DNA from: an uncultured Prevotella sp.
Lineage (GTDB): Bacteria > Bacteroidota > Bacteroidia > Bacteroidales > Bacteroidaceae
Assembly: GCA_946614435.1 (NCBI GenBank)
Contig: CAMOGW010000004.1
Coordinates: forward strand, 1-64,000
DNA length: 64,000 bases
Reading direction: 5' to 3'
The position numbers and the translations under genes are program-made. Below, in pieces: positions 15,177 to 25,072 of this stretch (position 1 is the stretch's first letter; each line of letters begins with the position of its first letter). Under the pieces are notes generated by a model that saw nothing but the letters and a program-made list of their open reading frames with translations, did no database searches and had not been told where the DNA came from.

Positions 15177-15995
15177 TTACTTCAGCAGATTCCTGTTGCC
15201 ATTCCCTTCCAACACTTGCATCTGCTGGATAGCAATCTGGTTCAGTTTTACAAGTCTTTCGCCCTGTGGAATCCCCTCGTTGATAAGTACAGCATTGATA
15301 TTCTCCATATTTGACAGGCATATCAATTCGTTGATAGTGGCGTAGTCGCGGATATTGCCTTTTAGGTCGGGATTTGCCTCTCGCCATTGCTTGGCTGTCA
15401 TTCCAAACATTGCCACGTTCAAGACATCGGCTTCTTCTGCATAGATGATACTGGCCTGTGCTGAGGTGACTTCTTCTGGTATCAGATGGCTCTTGATAGC
15501 ATCTGTATGGATGCGATAGTTAATTTTTGAGAGCTCTCTTTTAGCAGTCCATCCCAATAATTCCTGTTCCTTGGCTTTTAGGCGTTGGAACTCCATGACA
15601 AGGTAAAGGCGGAACTCAACGGAAATCCATGATGCAAACTCGAAGGCTATATCAGTTTGGGCAAAAGTTCCTCCATAGCGTCCCGCTTGCGAAACAATCC
15701 CAATAGCATTGGTGGCTTCAATCCAACGAGTAGGCGAAAGCGTGAAAGCATTCAAACCAGCCTCTTTTCTAAACCCCTCGAATTCGAGGGGGTTAAAATT
15801 TGGGTTGTGAAGAGTCTCCCATATACCAAGAAATTCCACGGTATTGCGGTTACGCATCCAGTTCGCTATAACTCCGTTGGGGTCTGTGGCGTTTTTCTGC
15901 CTGGCGATGTCTGTGATGCTAATGTAATCTATACCATCTTTTGACATAGTCTTGATAGCTACATCTTTAACGATAATCTCATTCTTCTTTGCCAT
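15177..15995 (-). CDS. KilA-N domain protein
   Basis: 272 residues. The N-terminal half is a KilA-N domain: DYISITDIARQKNATDPNGVIANWMRN..TVEFLGIWE and later LSPTRWIEATNAIGIVSQAGRYGGTFAQTDIAFEFASWIS, ending EFRLYLVMEFQRLK. It continues into a helical C-terminus. These domains bind DNA and occur in phages and in accessory chromosomal genes. A -7 box TACCTTTG lies at 16032 to 16025. Its presence hints at past phage input, but no other phage genes adjoin it. Confidence 0.85.
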   Translation of the reverse strand: MAKKNEIIVKDVAIKTMSKDGIDYISITDIARQKNATDPNGVIANWMRNRNTVEFLGIWETLHNPNFNPLEFEGFRKEAGLNAFTLSPTRWIEATNAIGIVSQAGRYGGTFAQTDIAFEFASWISVEFRLYLVMEFQRLKAKEQELLGWTAKRELSKINYRIHTDAIKSHLIPEEVTSAQASIIYAEEADVLNVAMFGMTAKQWREANPDLKGNIRDYATINELICLSNMENINAVLINEGIPQGERLVKLNQIAIQQMQVLEGNGNRNLLK

Positions 15996-16024
15996 AGGAT
16001 AGTCTCTAATATAAATTATATGTG

Positions 16025-16032
16025 CAAAGGTA
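16025..16032 (-). promoter_or_regulatory. -7 box of the KilA-N gene
   Basis: TACCTTTG on the minus strand, 30 bases before the ATG at 15995. Confidence 0.55.
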
Positions 16033-16190
16033 GCATAAAATCATGAGACAAAAGAACAAAAGGTGAACAATCCCTCAAAAGTTTTTTTCGTCGTTGCAGG
16101 CATGACACCATCAGCAAATGGGGGCATCGTCTTGACACCCCCACCTTAACAATATATATATAAGAGTTCCTACTTGTCGTTGTTCTTTCT

Positions 16191-16901
16191 CTATCTGATG
16201 AACAGCAGCTCGCGATACTTCGGCAACGGCCATAGGCTGTCGTCAACAATGAGTTCGAGCTTGTCTATCTCGTAGCGGATGCTGTCGAGCCAGGGCTCTA
16301 CCGTGTCGTGATAGGCGATGGCCTTCTGGTGCTCGTCCTCTATCTTGTTGGCTTTCTTGCGGGCCTCCACCAGTTCTTCCACACCTTTCTCTATGGTGCT
16401 GGTGCGCTCGGCAATCTCCTTGATAATCTTCTTGTTGCGTAGCGAGAGCTTGTCGGCAGTGTCGATGGGGAAGACCACGGCCATGTTGCTGATGTTCTGT
16501 AGGAGCTGTGTCTGATAGCGCGTGGCAACAGGTATGATGTGGTTCATCGAGAGGTCGCCCAGCACGCGGGCCTCAATCTGAATCTTCTTCGTGTAAGTCT
16601 CCCATTTCACCTCGTTGCGGGCTTCTAACTCCTTGCGTGTCATCACGCCCAGGCTCTCGAACATCTGGATGCTGGCATCGTCGAGATAGCGCTCGAAGAT
16701 TCTGGGGCACGACTTCTCCACGTCGAGCCCGCGACGGGCAGCTTCTTCCACCCACTCGTCGCTGTAGCCGTTGCCGTCGAAGCGGATGGGCTTGCAGGTC
16801 TTGATGTCCTCGCGCAGCACGTCGATGATGGCATGGAACTTGGCTGTATGACCTGTGCCCTCGGAGAACTCGGCGCGTGTTGAATAGTCAGAGACAAGGG
16901 C
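16191..16901 (-). pseudogene. C-terminal fragment of type III glutamine synthetase
   Basis: The leftward frame encodes about 237 residues up to the stop at 16191. KPIRFDGNGYSDEWVEEAARRGL and KKIQIEARVLGDLSMNHIIPVA are the conserved C-terminal region of GlnN-type (GSIII, about 730 residues) enzymes, and the end LWPLPKYRELLFIR is intact. The upstream two thirds, including the catalytic core, are absent. The frame hits a stop at 16904-16902 where an asparagine synthetase fragment begins on the other strand. It cannot make an active enzyme. Confidence 0.8.
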
Positions 16902-17259
16902 CTATTGGCCACGTCTGCACTCCTTCGCCGTGGGACTGAAAGGCGCTCCCGACTTGGCAAAAGCCCGATTGGTGGCCGAGCATATCGGCACCGTTCATCA
17001 CGAAATCAACTATACTATTCAGGAAGGGCTTGATGCTATTCGCGATGTCATTTACTATATTGAGACTTACGACGTCACCACTGTACGCGCCTCGACACCC
17101 ATGTATTTGCTGGCGCGTGTCATCAAGTCGATGGGCATCAAGATGGTGCTCTCAGGCGAAGGGGCTGACGAGATTTTCGGCGGCTATCTCTATTTCCACA
17201 AGGCTCCGTCGGATGATTTAGGCAAGAAGAGCCAACTTTTTCAGGAAGACGGAGCCTAA
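16888..17259 (+). pseudogene. Internal fragment of asparagine synthetase B
   Basis: The frame encodes [48 protein letters not shown] and [20 protein letters not shown], the central part of the AsnB synthetase domain. The N-terminal glutaminase domain, the SGGLDSS loop and the C-terminal 150 or so residues are missing. After HKAP it ends [16 protein letters not shown]. An in-frame stop at 16885-16887 precedes it. Segments GGCTCCGTC (17203-17211) and GACGGAGCC (17249-17257) form an inverted repeat around the new 3' end. It is a non-functional remnant. Confidence 0.8.
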
Positions 17260-17275
17260 ATGGCATTTTTTTTCG

Positions 17276-17283
17276 TACTTTTG
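17276..17283 (+). promoter_or_regulatory. -7 box of nadE
   Basis: TACTTTTG lies 30 bases before the ATG at 17313. No clear -33 element is seen. Confidence 0.55.
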
Positions 17284-17312
17284 TGCGGTAATAATCAGAA
17301 AACGATGATATT

Positions 17313-18170
17313 ATGGATTACAAGAAAGCTTTTGAGACAATGGTGAGCGAGACGGCTCGCTATCTCACCGAGTGTGGGTTGAAGACAATGGTACTGGGAC
17401 TATCGGGCGGACTGGACTCTACGGTGACGGCTGCCATCTGTCACGAGGTGGTGCACAGGAATCCCGACAAGGGCTTCCGCTTCATTGGCGTGAGCCTGCC
17501 ATGCTCTACAAACAGCGCCGAGGAGAACAACTCGGCCAGTCTGTCTATGCAGGGATTCTGCGATGAATACTGGGTGGAGAATCTGCAGAAGGAGTATCTG
17601 CTCATGAAGGCCACGTGCGAACAGCACTATCCCTCGACCCACATATCGCAGGGCAACATCAAGGCCCGCTTGCGCATGACCTATCTCTACAACATGGCCT
17701 CGGTGACGGGCGGACTGGTGATGGACACCGACAATCTGACGGAGCACAACCTGGGCTTCTGGACCATTCATGGCGACGTGGCCGACTACAACCCGATAGG
17801 CGGTCTGTGGAAACATGAGGTCTATGAGCTGTGCAAGTATCTCTACACCGAGGTGTTCACCGATGCCGAGAGTGCTGCCCACAAGGCCCTGAGAGCCGGC
17901 TACGGCATCACACCCACCGACGGCAACGGCGTGGCGGCTGGCGGCGACATGGCGCAGATAGCACCCGGACACACCTATGAGGAGGTGGACGATATTCTGA
18001 TGACCTATCTGAACACGAAGGACGATGCTGTTGAGCTGCAGAAAGCAATGGAACGGCTCAATGCGGCCTACGGTGCCGAGACGGTGGAGCGCGTGCTGAA
18101 GCGCCATCGCGGTTCGGAGTTTAAGCGCAGGCGCATGCCGCTGGTCATAGAGCGCAGCCTGTACGATTAA
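17313..18170 (+). CDS. nadE: NAD(+) synthase, ammonia-type
   Basis: 285 residues. The PP-loop ATP pyrophosphatase motif SGGLDST is at residues 31-37 and the NaAD-binding region reads MDTDNLTEHNLGFWTIHGDVADYNPIGGLWKHEVYEL. It makes NAD from nicotinic acid adenine dinucleotide, ATP and an amide donor. There is no N-terminal glutaminase (nitrilase) domain, so it should use free ammonia or a partner. It follows, but is not fused to, the broken glutamine/asparagine synthetase region, and has its own promoter box. Confidence 0.92.
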   Translation: MDYKKAFETMVSETARYLTECGLKTMVLGLSGGLDSTVTAAICHEVVHRNPDKGFRFIGVSLPCSTNSAEENNSASLSMQGFCDEYWVENLQKEYLLMKATCEQHYPSTHISQGNIKARLRMTYLYNMASVTGGLVMDTDNLTEHNLGFWTIHGDVADYNPIGGLWKHEVYELCKYLYTEVFTDAESAAHKALRAGYGITPTDGNGVAAGGDMAQIAPGHTYEEVDDILMTYLNTKDDAVELQKAMERLNAAYGAETVERVLKRHRGSEFKRRRMPLVIERSLYD

Positions 18171-18193
18171 TCTTTCGCATGTTTTAGGAGTTT

Positions 18194-18267
18194 AGGAGTT
18201 TAGACGATAGATTGGTGGTTACCTTTTGCATAGCAATACTGCAAGCAAGACTAACGTCTAAACTCCT
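18194..18267. repeat. 13-base inverted repeat after nadE
   Basis: AGGAGTTTAGACG (18194-18206) is exactly complementary to CGTCTAAACTCCT (18255-18267) with 48 bases between. Its left arm overlaps a direct repeat of TTAGGAGT. It may act as a terminator of nadE or be the ends of a small lost element. There is no T-run. Confidence 0.5.
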
Positions 18268-18368
18268 GAATGTTTACTTATTTTTCTGTGTCGATTAAAC
18301 TTTGTGGCGATTCGTGCGTCATAATCTCAGAAATAGTGTAAAATAGATAATCAATCTTTCGTCTAAAA

Positions 18369-21368
18369 ATGAAACGTTTCCTTACCCTGATGGCCGTACT
18401 GTTCGCGGCTGTTCTCTCAGTTTTAGCCCAACGCACCATTACCGGCACCGTGATCGACTCGGATGAGAAGCAAGGCGTGATTCAAGCCACCGTAGCACTG
18501 CTCAAGACCGACAGCTCCATGGTGGCCAACGGCGTGACGAATGCTACGGGACAGTTCTCCATGACTGCCCCTGCCGATGGCAAGTTCATTGTGCGCGTGA
18601 CCTATATAGGATATAAGCCGTTCTACAAGAATGTGACCATTGTGGGGGGAAAGCCGCTTGCAATGGGAACGCTGACCATCACGCCCGACTCGAAAATGCT
18701 GAAAGAGGTGGAGGTGGTGAAGAACCTGGCAAAGGTGACAACGAAAGACGACACCATTATATATAATGCAGGCGCGTATCGCACGCCTGAGGGTTCGGTC
18801 GTCGAAGAACTGGTGAAGAAACTGCCGGGTGCCGAGGTGTCGGACGACGGAACCATCAAGATCAACGGTAAGGAAGTGAAGAAAATCATGGTGGACGGCA
18901 AGGAGTTTATGACGGGCGACACGAAGACGGCCATCAAGAACCTGCCCACCTCGATTGTGGATCGCATCAAGACCTATGACCAGAAGAGCGACTTGAGCCG
19001 CATCACGGGCATTGACGATGGTGAAGACCAGACGGTGCTCGACTTCGGACTGAAGCGTGGCATGAACAAGGGCATGTTTGCCAATGTGGACGGAGGACTG
19101 GGAACTGAGCGTCGCTACAGCGGACGCGCAATGGCTGCCCTGATGAAGGACGAGTGGCGCGGAATGGCCTTCCTGAGTGCCAACAACGTGAACGATATGG
19201 GCTTCGGCGGTGGCGGTGGCGGCGGACGCTTCGGTGGCGGCGGACGCAACGGCCTGCAGGCTTCGAAAATGGGAGCCGTCAACGTGAACTATGAGAAGAA
19301 GAACAGACTGAAATGGGACGGCTCGGTGCGGTGGAACCACGGCGACGGCGACGTGTGGTCGCGCAGCTCGTCGGAAAACTTCGTGAGCAAGACGGGCTCG
19401 TTTGCCGAGTCGGTGGGGCAGAGCTTCACACGCTCTAACTCGTGGAATGCTCAGATGCGCATAGAATGGACTCCCGACACGCTCTGGAACATCAACTTCC
19501 GCCCTACGTGGAGCATGGGCTCGAACGACGGAACTTCGAATAACACTTCGGCTACGTTCAATCAGGACCCCTATCAGTATATGTCATCGACCGATAATAT
19601 TACGGGCATGGTGTCACAGATGCTGGGCATCGACTCCACTTCGGCTGTCAACCAGCGCGTGAACGGCGGACTCTCCTATAGCGACAGCCATCGGGTAGGG
19701 GGCAGCCTGCAAGTGAACCGTAAGATAGGCGGTAGGGGGCGCAACATCACCCTGCGCTTGGGAGCCAACTATAGCGACGGCGCATCGAAGTCGTTCTCGA
19801 AGAGCATGGTGAGCCTCTATCAGCTGGCCACGGGCGACTCCACCTATCAGCGCAACCGCTACAACGTCACTCCCCAGAAGAGCTATGACTACAGCGCCCG
19901 GCTCACCTACAGCGAGCCCATCTTCAACGCCACGTTCCTGCAGTTCAGCTACAGCTTCCAGTATCGCTACACCAAGAGCGACCGCTCTACTTACGACTTC
20001 TGGAGTCAGAAGAGTCTCTATCCCCGGTTCGACATGTCTGACGTGTGGCCTGACTATCGCGAGTGGGACACGGTGTTCAGCCGACTGGGCGGTCACAGCT
20101 ACGAGGAGTTCCTTGACAAGAGTCTGAGCCGTTTCTCGCAATACCGCAACTATATCCATACGGGCGAAATCATGCTGCGCGTCGTTCGCAAGAAGTTCAA
20201 CTTCAACGTGGGTGTGCAGGTGGTGCCGCAGTCATCGGAGTTCACTTATTGCTATCTCACTACCGACACCGTCACCAAGCGCACCGTCGTCAACTGGAGC
20301 CCCACGGCCAACTTCCGCTGGAAGCTCTCTGATCGCGGCAACATGCGCTTCGAGTATCGCGGCTCAACCAGCCAGCCCTCAATGAGCGACCTGCTCCCCA
20401 TCACCGACGACAGCAATCCGCTGAACATCACATCGGGTAACCCCGGGCTGAAGCCTTCGTTCACGCAGCGCTTCAACTGGCGCTACAACGACTTCTTCGA
20501 GCGCCATCAGCAGTTCATCTTTGCCAACGTGAACTTCTCGACCACACGCAACGCGATAGCCAATATGGTGAAGTATGACCCGAAGACGGGCGGTAGGGAG
20601 TCGCGTCCTGAGAACATCAACGGCAACTGGAACGTGGGCGGTAACTTCACGTTTAACACAGCACTCGACACGCTGGCCCGATTCAACCTGAACACCAGCA
20701 CCGATGCCAACTACGCCAACCGTGTGGGATATATAGACTTGGAACGTAACGGCAACATCAGCACGATGACCACACAGCAAACGACCTTGGGACAGCGACT
20801 GGGTGCCAGCTTCCGTAACGACTGGCTGGAAGTGGAAGTCAACGGACGAGTGCAGTACAACTATGCCTACAATGCACTGCAGCCCAACTCCAACCTCTCT
20901 ACATGGGCATTCAACTATGGCTTCAACACCACCATTCAGGCTCCTTGGGGCATGCAGTTCACCACCTCGCTCAACATGTCGAGCCGTCGCGGATTCAGCG
21001 ATGCGGCTGCCAATACCAACGAGCTCATCTGGAACGCGCAAATCTCACAGAGCTTCCTGAAGGGACGGCCACTCTCCGTCCGACTGGAGTTCTACGACAT
21101 TCTGAAGCAGCAGTCGAACTTCTCGCGTGCCATCAGCGCCATGTCGCGCAACGACAACTGGTATAACTCCATCAACAGCTACGTGATGCTGCGCGTGAGC
21201 TACCGTCTGAATCTGTTCGGAACGAAGGAGATGCGGCAGGCCATGCGTCGCGGCCCCATGGGTGAAGATGGTGGACGCGGCAATCGCGAGGGCAGAGGCA
21301 ATCGTGGCGGTAATCGCGGCGGCGGTCGTGGCGGCTTCGGCGGCGGAGGCTTCGGTGGAAGGTTCTAA
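18369..21368 (+). CDS. Outer-membrane beta-barrel protein with TonB-receptor-like N-terminus and Gly/Arg-rich tail
   Basis: 999 residues. A signal peptide (MKRFLTLMAVLFAAVLSVLAQ) is followed by a carboxypeptidase-regulatory-like domain (TITGTVIDSDEKQGVIQATV), a plug-like region (EGSVVEELVKKLPGAEVSDDG, VDGKEFMTGD) and a long barrel of the OMP_b-brl_3 type. It is expected in the outer membrane; the ligand is unknown. Two glycine stretches stand out: a GGGGGGGRFGGGG loop near residue 285, and the last 35 residues, an RGGNRGG/GFGGGGFGG repeat following MRQAMRRGPMGEDGG. No SusD partner or sigma factor adjoins it. Confidence 0.88.
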   Translation: MKRFLTLMAVLFAAVLSVLAQRTITGTVIDSDEKQGVIQATVALLKTDSSMVANGVTNATGQFSMTAPADGKFIVRVTYIGYKPFYKNVTIVGGKPLAMGTLTITPDSKMLKEVEVVKNLAKVTTKDDTIIYNAGAYRTPEGSVVEELVKKLPGAEVSDDGTIKINGKEVKKIMVDGKEFMTGDTKTAIKNLPTSIVDRIKTYDQKSDLSRITGIDDGEDQTVLDFGLKRGMNKGMFANVDGGLGTERRYSGRAMAALMKDEWRGMAFLSANNVNDMGFGGGGGGGRFGGGGRNGLQASKMGAVNVNYEKKNRLKWDGSVRWNHGDGDVWSRSSSENFVSKTGSFAESVGQSFTRSNSWNAQMRIEWTPDTLWNINFRPTWSMGSNDGTSNNTSATFNQDPYQYMSSTDNITGMVSQMLGIDSTSAVNQRVNGGLSYSDSHRVGGSLQVNRKIGGRGRNITLRLGANYSDGASKSFSKSMVSLYQLATGDSTYQRNRYNVTPQKSYDYSARLTYSEPIFNATFLQFSYSFQYRYTKSDRSTYDFWSQKSLYPRFDMSDVWPDYREWDTVFSRLGGHSYEEFLDKSLSRFSQYRNYIHTGEIMLRVVRKKFNFNVGVQVVPQSSEFTYCYLTTDTVTKRTVVNWSPTANFRWKLSDRGNMRFEYRGSTSQPSMSDLLPITDDSNPLNITSGNPGLKPSFTQRFNWRYNDFFERHQQFIFANVNFSTTRNAIANMVKYDPKTGGRESRPENINGNWNVGGNFTFNTALDTLARFNLNTSTDANYANRVGYIDLERNGNISTMTTQQTTLGQRLGASFRNDWLEVEVNGRVQYNYAYNALQPNSNLSTWAFNYGFNTTIQAPWGMQFTTSLNMSSRRGFSDAAANTNELIWNAQISQSFLKGRPLSVRLEFYDILKQQSNFSRAISAMSRNDNWYNSINSYVMLRVSYRLNLFGTKEMRQAMRRGPMGEDGGRGNREGRGNRGGNRGGGRGGFGGGGFGGRF

Positions 21369-21382
21369 GCCTCTCGCCTTGG

Positions 21383-23644
21383 TCAGTTGGCTTGTAGCAG
21401 CGCGTCGATGGATTCCTGTTCGCCTACAATCCAGATGATGTCGCCTTCCTGAAACTTACGGTCGGGCTTGAAGGGGGAAAGGTTTTCCTCACCCTCTTCA
21501 AGTCCGACAACCATTATACTATAGATCCTGCGTATGCCGCTCTCCTGAAGTGTCTTGCCGATGAAGGGGCTGTCGCTGCCAATGATGAGCTGGCGCAGCT
21601 TCATTTCGCGGTGCTCCAGATTGGTGTCTTCAGGCAGAATCTCCTGCTTGATGGCAGCGCCTAACTGGCTCAGCTGATCGTCGCTGCCAATCACCTGTAG
21701 GTGGTCATAGGGGTAGATGATGTAGTCGCCGTCAGGAATGTTCAGGCGGAACCCGCCACGCAGAATACTGCTCACATGAACGCCATATTTCTTGCCTAAG
21801 TTGAGCTGGCGCAGTGTCTGCCCCATCCATTGTGAGTTGCCCGGAATCTCGAAGTCGGCAATATGAATGTCGCGGTCGAGCAGTTTGCCTTCATAGAGTG
21901 GGCGCTTCTTGCCATGCACCTGTGCCTCAATCTCGCGCGAACGCAGATTGTTGACAAACAGGCGTTCGAGCAGAATGCTGTTGCGCTTGGTGCGCTTCGA
22001 CAAGATCATGAGCAGAACGATGCCGATTCCTACCGTGATCATGATGGCCGACCTGAAGTGGAACAGGTATTTGCAGATGTTGAAAATGAAGATTACGGCA
22101 ATCATCACGCGCACTAAGAACGTGAAGATGAGCGGCAGATGATTGCGATTGCTCTCTTCCCACAGCGCTTTCCACTCTTCGCTGTGATTCTTCTTCATGA
22201 TCATAGCTCGCAGGAAAGGGGCTATGAGCAGCACAGTCAGCACACCTGTGAGGATGTTGGCATACAGATAGTTGGCACCCATAGGCAGCAGCTTTTGGAA
22301 AAACGGCAGCGCAAAGGTGAACATCAGGGTGATGGCGGCTATGGTGAGAATGCTGTAAATCAGGGTGTTGGCCGCCATCTGCAATAGCAGCTGCTTCCAC
22401 TTGCTGTTGTTGGAAGAGCCCGACTGACTCATCGACAGGCGGTTGAGTGCCTGAATGAGTCGTGAGGGCAGGTGGTGTTCCAAAACGCTATAGGCTGGCG
22501 TGGCAAAACGAATCATGTAGGGCGTGAGGAACGTGGTGATGACCGAGACGGCCACTACGATGGGGTAGAGGAAATCGCTGATCACGCCCAGCGAGAGGCC
22601 CAGCGAGGCAATGATGAACGAGAACTCACCAATCTGAGCCATCGAGAAGCCGCAGCGCATGGCCGACTTGAGCGACTCGCCGCCCAGCATGAACGAGAAA
22701 GAGCCGAAGATGCTCTGTCCCAGCAGGATGGTCATCACAAGCATGAAGATGGGAAAGGCGTATTTGACCAGAATCTCGGGATCGACCAGCATGCCCACCG
22801 ACACGAAGAAGATGGCTCCGAAGAGGTTCTTCACCGGCTCCACCAGCTTCTCAATGCGTTCTGCCTCGATGGTCTCGGCCAGAATGCTACCCATGATGAA
22901 GGCGCCGAATGCCGACGAGAAGCCTACTTTCGTGGAGAACACGGCCATCGCACAGCAGAGACCCAGCGACACAATGAGCAGTACCTCGGCATTGACCAGC
23001 TTGCGCACTGAGCGAAGAAACAGCGGAATGGCAAAGATGCCCACGATGAGCCACAGTACGAGGAAGAAGGCTATTTTCAGAATAGAGCCAAGCATCTGAG
23101 AGCCGTCCGGATTGCTGCCGCTGGCTATTGCGCTCAGCATCACCATCATCACGATAGCAAGTATGTCCTCAAGAATCAGTACCGACATTACCAGGCCCGT
23201 GAACTGTTGCTGGCGAAGCCCTAAGTCGTCGAAAGCTTTATAGATGATGGTGGTAGAACTCATGGCCAGCATGCCGCCCAGGAAGATGCAATCCATCTTG
23301 GTCCATCCGAACAAATGTCCGGCAAGCACGCCCAGCATAGACATGAAGAAGATGATGCTGATGGTCGAGATGATGGGCGAGGCACCCATCTTAAGAATCT
23401 TCTTGAACGAAAAGTCGAGACCCAAGGAGAACAGCAGAAACATCACGCCAATGTCAGCCCATAGGTGGATGCTCGACATGTCGGCCACCGATGCCGTATA
23501 GGGCATGTGGGGCGACACGAGGAATCCGGCCATGATGTAGCCGAGCACCAGCGGTTGCTTCAGTTTCTTGAAAATAATGGTGACGATGCCTGCCACGACA
23601 AGGATGAGTGCCAGGTCTTCAATAAGTGGGGGTAGCTCAGCCAT
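21383..23644 (-). CDS. CPA2-family cation:proton antiporter with two TrkA_C domains
   Basis: 753 residues. The first 380 or so carry about a dozen membrane helices of the Na+/H+ exchanger fold (LVLGYIMAGFLVSPHMPYT, FSLGLDFSFKKI, SSTTIIYKAFDDLGL, GAFIMGSILAET). Two or three more helices follow, then cytoplasmic TrkA_C domains around residues 600-670 and 680-750 (LQVIGSDDQLSQLG, GDIIWIVGEQESIDAL). No Rossmann TrkA_N domain is visible. It exchanges K+ or Na+ for protons, probably gated by a ligand bound to TrkA_C. It starts 4 bases after the pepT stop, forming an operon. Confidence 0.92.
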   Translation of the reverse strand: MAELPPLIEDLALILVVAGIVTIIFKKLKQPLVLGYIMAGFLVSPHMPYTASVADMSSIHLWADIGVMFLLFSLGLDFSFKKILKMGASPIISTISIIFFMSMLGVLAGHLFGWTKMDCIFLGGMLAMSSTTIIYKAFDDLGLRQQQFTGLVMSVLILEDILAIVMMVMLSAIASGSNPDGSQMLGSILKIAFFLVLWLIVGIFAIPLFLRSVRKLVNAEVLLIVSLGLCCAMAVFSTKVGFSSAFGAFIMGSILAETIEAERIEKLVEPVKNLFGAIFFVSVGMLVDPEILVKYAFPIFMLVMTILLGQSIFGSFSFMLGGESLKSAMRCGFSMAQIGEFSFIIASLGLSLGVISDFLYPIVVAVSVITTFLTPYMIRFATPAYSVLEHHLPSRLIQALNRLSMSQSGSSNNSKWKQLLLQMAANTLIYSILTIAAITLMFTFALPFFQKLLPMGANYLYANILTGVLTVLLIAPFLRAMIMKKNHSEEWKALWEESNRNHLPLIFTFLVRVMIAVIFIFNICKYLFHFRSAIMITVGIGIVLLMILSKRTKRNSILLERLFVNNLRSREIEAQVHGKKRPLYEGKLLDRDIHIADFEIPGNSQWMGQTLRQLNLGKKYGVHVSSILRGGFRLNIPDGDYIIYPYDHLQVIGSDDQLSQLGAAIKQEILPEDTNLEHREMKLRQLIIGSDSPFIGKTLQESGIRRIYSIMVVGLEEGEENLSPFKPDRKFQEGDIIWIVGEQESIDALLQAN

Positions 23645-23648
23645 AGCA

Positions 23649-24875
23649 TCAATCGTTGTAGCAGGCAGTCAGTTCGCATATTTTCACCACCACCATCATG
23701 GCCTTTTCCATCGACTGGACAGGCACGAACTCGTAAGGGCCGTGGAAGTTGATGCCGCCTGCAAATATATTGGGGCAGGGCAGACCCTTGAACGAGAGCT
23801 GGGCTCCGTCGGTGCCGCCTCGGATGGGCTTCACCTTCGGGGCTACGCCAGCTTCCTGCATGGCGTGCAGCACGAGGTCAATCACGTGCATGGCATCGGG
23901 CTCTATCTTCTCTTTCATGTTGTAGTACTGGTCGTTCACTTCAGCCGTGACCGTTCCCTCGCCATATTTCTCGTTCATGCGGTCGGCACACTGCTTGACG
24001 AAGCGCTTGCGCTCCTCAAACTTGTTGCGGTCGTGGTCGCGAATGATGTAGGTCAGCTTGCCGAATTCCGTACTCGACTGCATGCCTATGAGGTGGTAGA
24101 ATCCCTGATAGCCCTCAGTCGTCTCAGGCGTCTCGTTGTCGGGCAGCATGGCGGCAAACTCAGCGGCCAGCCGGTTGGCATTCACCATCTTGTCCTTGGC
24201 ATAGCCCGGGTGAACGCTCACACCTTTTATATATATCCTGGCTGAGGCTGCGTTGAAGTTCTCAAACTCCAGCTCGCCCACGTCGCCGCCGTCCATCGTG
24301 TAGGCCCACTGGCAGCCAAACTTCTCCACGTCGAAGTGGTGGGCTCCCATGCCTATCTCTTCGTCGGGATTGAAGGCTACGCGAATCTTACCGTGCTTCA
24401 CCTCGTCGTGGTCGCGCAGATAGCACATGGCCTGCACAATCTCGGCAATGCCAGCCTTGTCGTCGGCTCCCAGCAGTGTGGTTCCGTCGGTCACAATCAG
24501 GTCTTCGCCCACGTGCTGCAACAGCTCGGGAAACTTGCGCGGACTCGACACGATGCCCTCGCTCAGCACGATGTCCTGTCCGTCGTAGTTCTTCACAATG
24601 CGCGGCTTGATATTGGCACCCGAGCAGTCGGGCGATGTGTCGTAGTGACTGATAAATCCGATGGTGGGCACATCCTTCTTGATGTTCGACGGCAGCGTGG
24701 CATAGATGTAGCCTTTCTCGTCCATCTCCACCTCGGTCAGTCCCTCGTGCTCAAGTTCTTTTTTCAGGTATTCAGCAAAGATCAGTTGCTTAGGGGTACT
24801 TGGCACGCTTTCGCTCTCTTCAGCCGACTGCGTGTCGAACTGCGTATAGTTCAGAAATCTCTCGGTAATATTCAT
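23649..24875 (-). CDS. pepT: Peptidase T (tripeptide aminopeptidase)
   Basis: 408 residues, M20 family. Metal and catalytic motifs: SHYDTSPD (His77, Asp79), [26 protein letters not shown] and [23 protein letters not shown] at the C-terminal metal ligand region. It removes N-terminal residues from tripeptides using two zinc ions in the cytoplasm. It is the first gene of an operon with the antiporter. TACATTTG on the minus strand at 24954 to 24947 is its probable -7 box. Confidence 0.94.
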   Translation of the reverse strand: MNITERFLNYTQFDTQSAEESESVPSTPKQLIFAEYLKKELEHEGLTEVEMDEKGYIYATLPSNIKKDVPTIGFISHYDTSPDCSGANIKPRIVKNYDGQDIVLSEGIVSSPRKFPELLQHVGEDLIVTDGTTLLGADDKAGIAEIVQAMCYLRDHDEVKHGKIRVAFNPDEEIGMGAHHFDVEKFGCQWAYTMDGGDVGELEFENFNAASARIYIKGVSVHPGYAKDKMVNANRLAAEFAAMLPDNETPETTEGYQGFYHLIGMQSSTEFGKLTYIIRDHDRNKFEERKRFVKQCADRMNEKYGEGTVTAEVNDQYYNMKEKIEPDAMHVIDLVLHAMQEAGVAPKVKPIRGGTDGAQLSFKGLPCPNIFAGGINFHGPYEFVPVQSMEKAMMVVVKICELTACYND

Positions 24876-25019
24876 AATCCTCTATGTTTTGTTTTTATTC
24901 ACTCTCTTATATAGGTTTTGCATGCCATTCATATTGAATGACCTTGCAAATGTACGCAAAAAAATCGCTTTCGTTGTCTGTCACCCCAAAAAATTAGGAA
25001 TTATTTGTGAAAAGGATAT

Positions 25020-25060
25020 AAAAAAAAGAATCACTCAGTCTCTCTCGACACTGAGTGATT
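25020..25060 (-). terminator. Terminator of tRNA-Val
   Basis: AATCACTCAG (25029-25038) pairs with CTGAGTGATT (25051-25060). On the minus strand the stem is followed by a run of eight T (25027-25020), just downstream of the tRNA. Confidence 0.85.
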
Positions 25061-25072
25061 CCTTTTGTGGAG

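Noticed and set aside
15177..15995. KilA-N gene as evidence of a resident prophage
   Set aside because: No structural, lysis, portal or integrase genes adjoin it. KilA-N genes also occur singly in chromosomes.
18423..19340. Long open frame on the minus strand inside the outer-membrane protein gene
   Set aside because: It is antisense to a clear barrel protein. Composition is His/Val-rich and no domain or promoter is seen. Similar antisense frames at 22472-23011, 43272-43946, 51830-52303, 52465-53034 and 61699-62460 are shadows of GC-rich genes.
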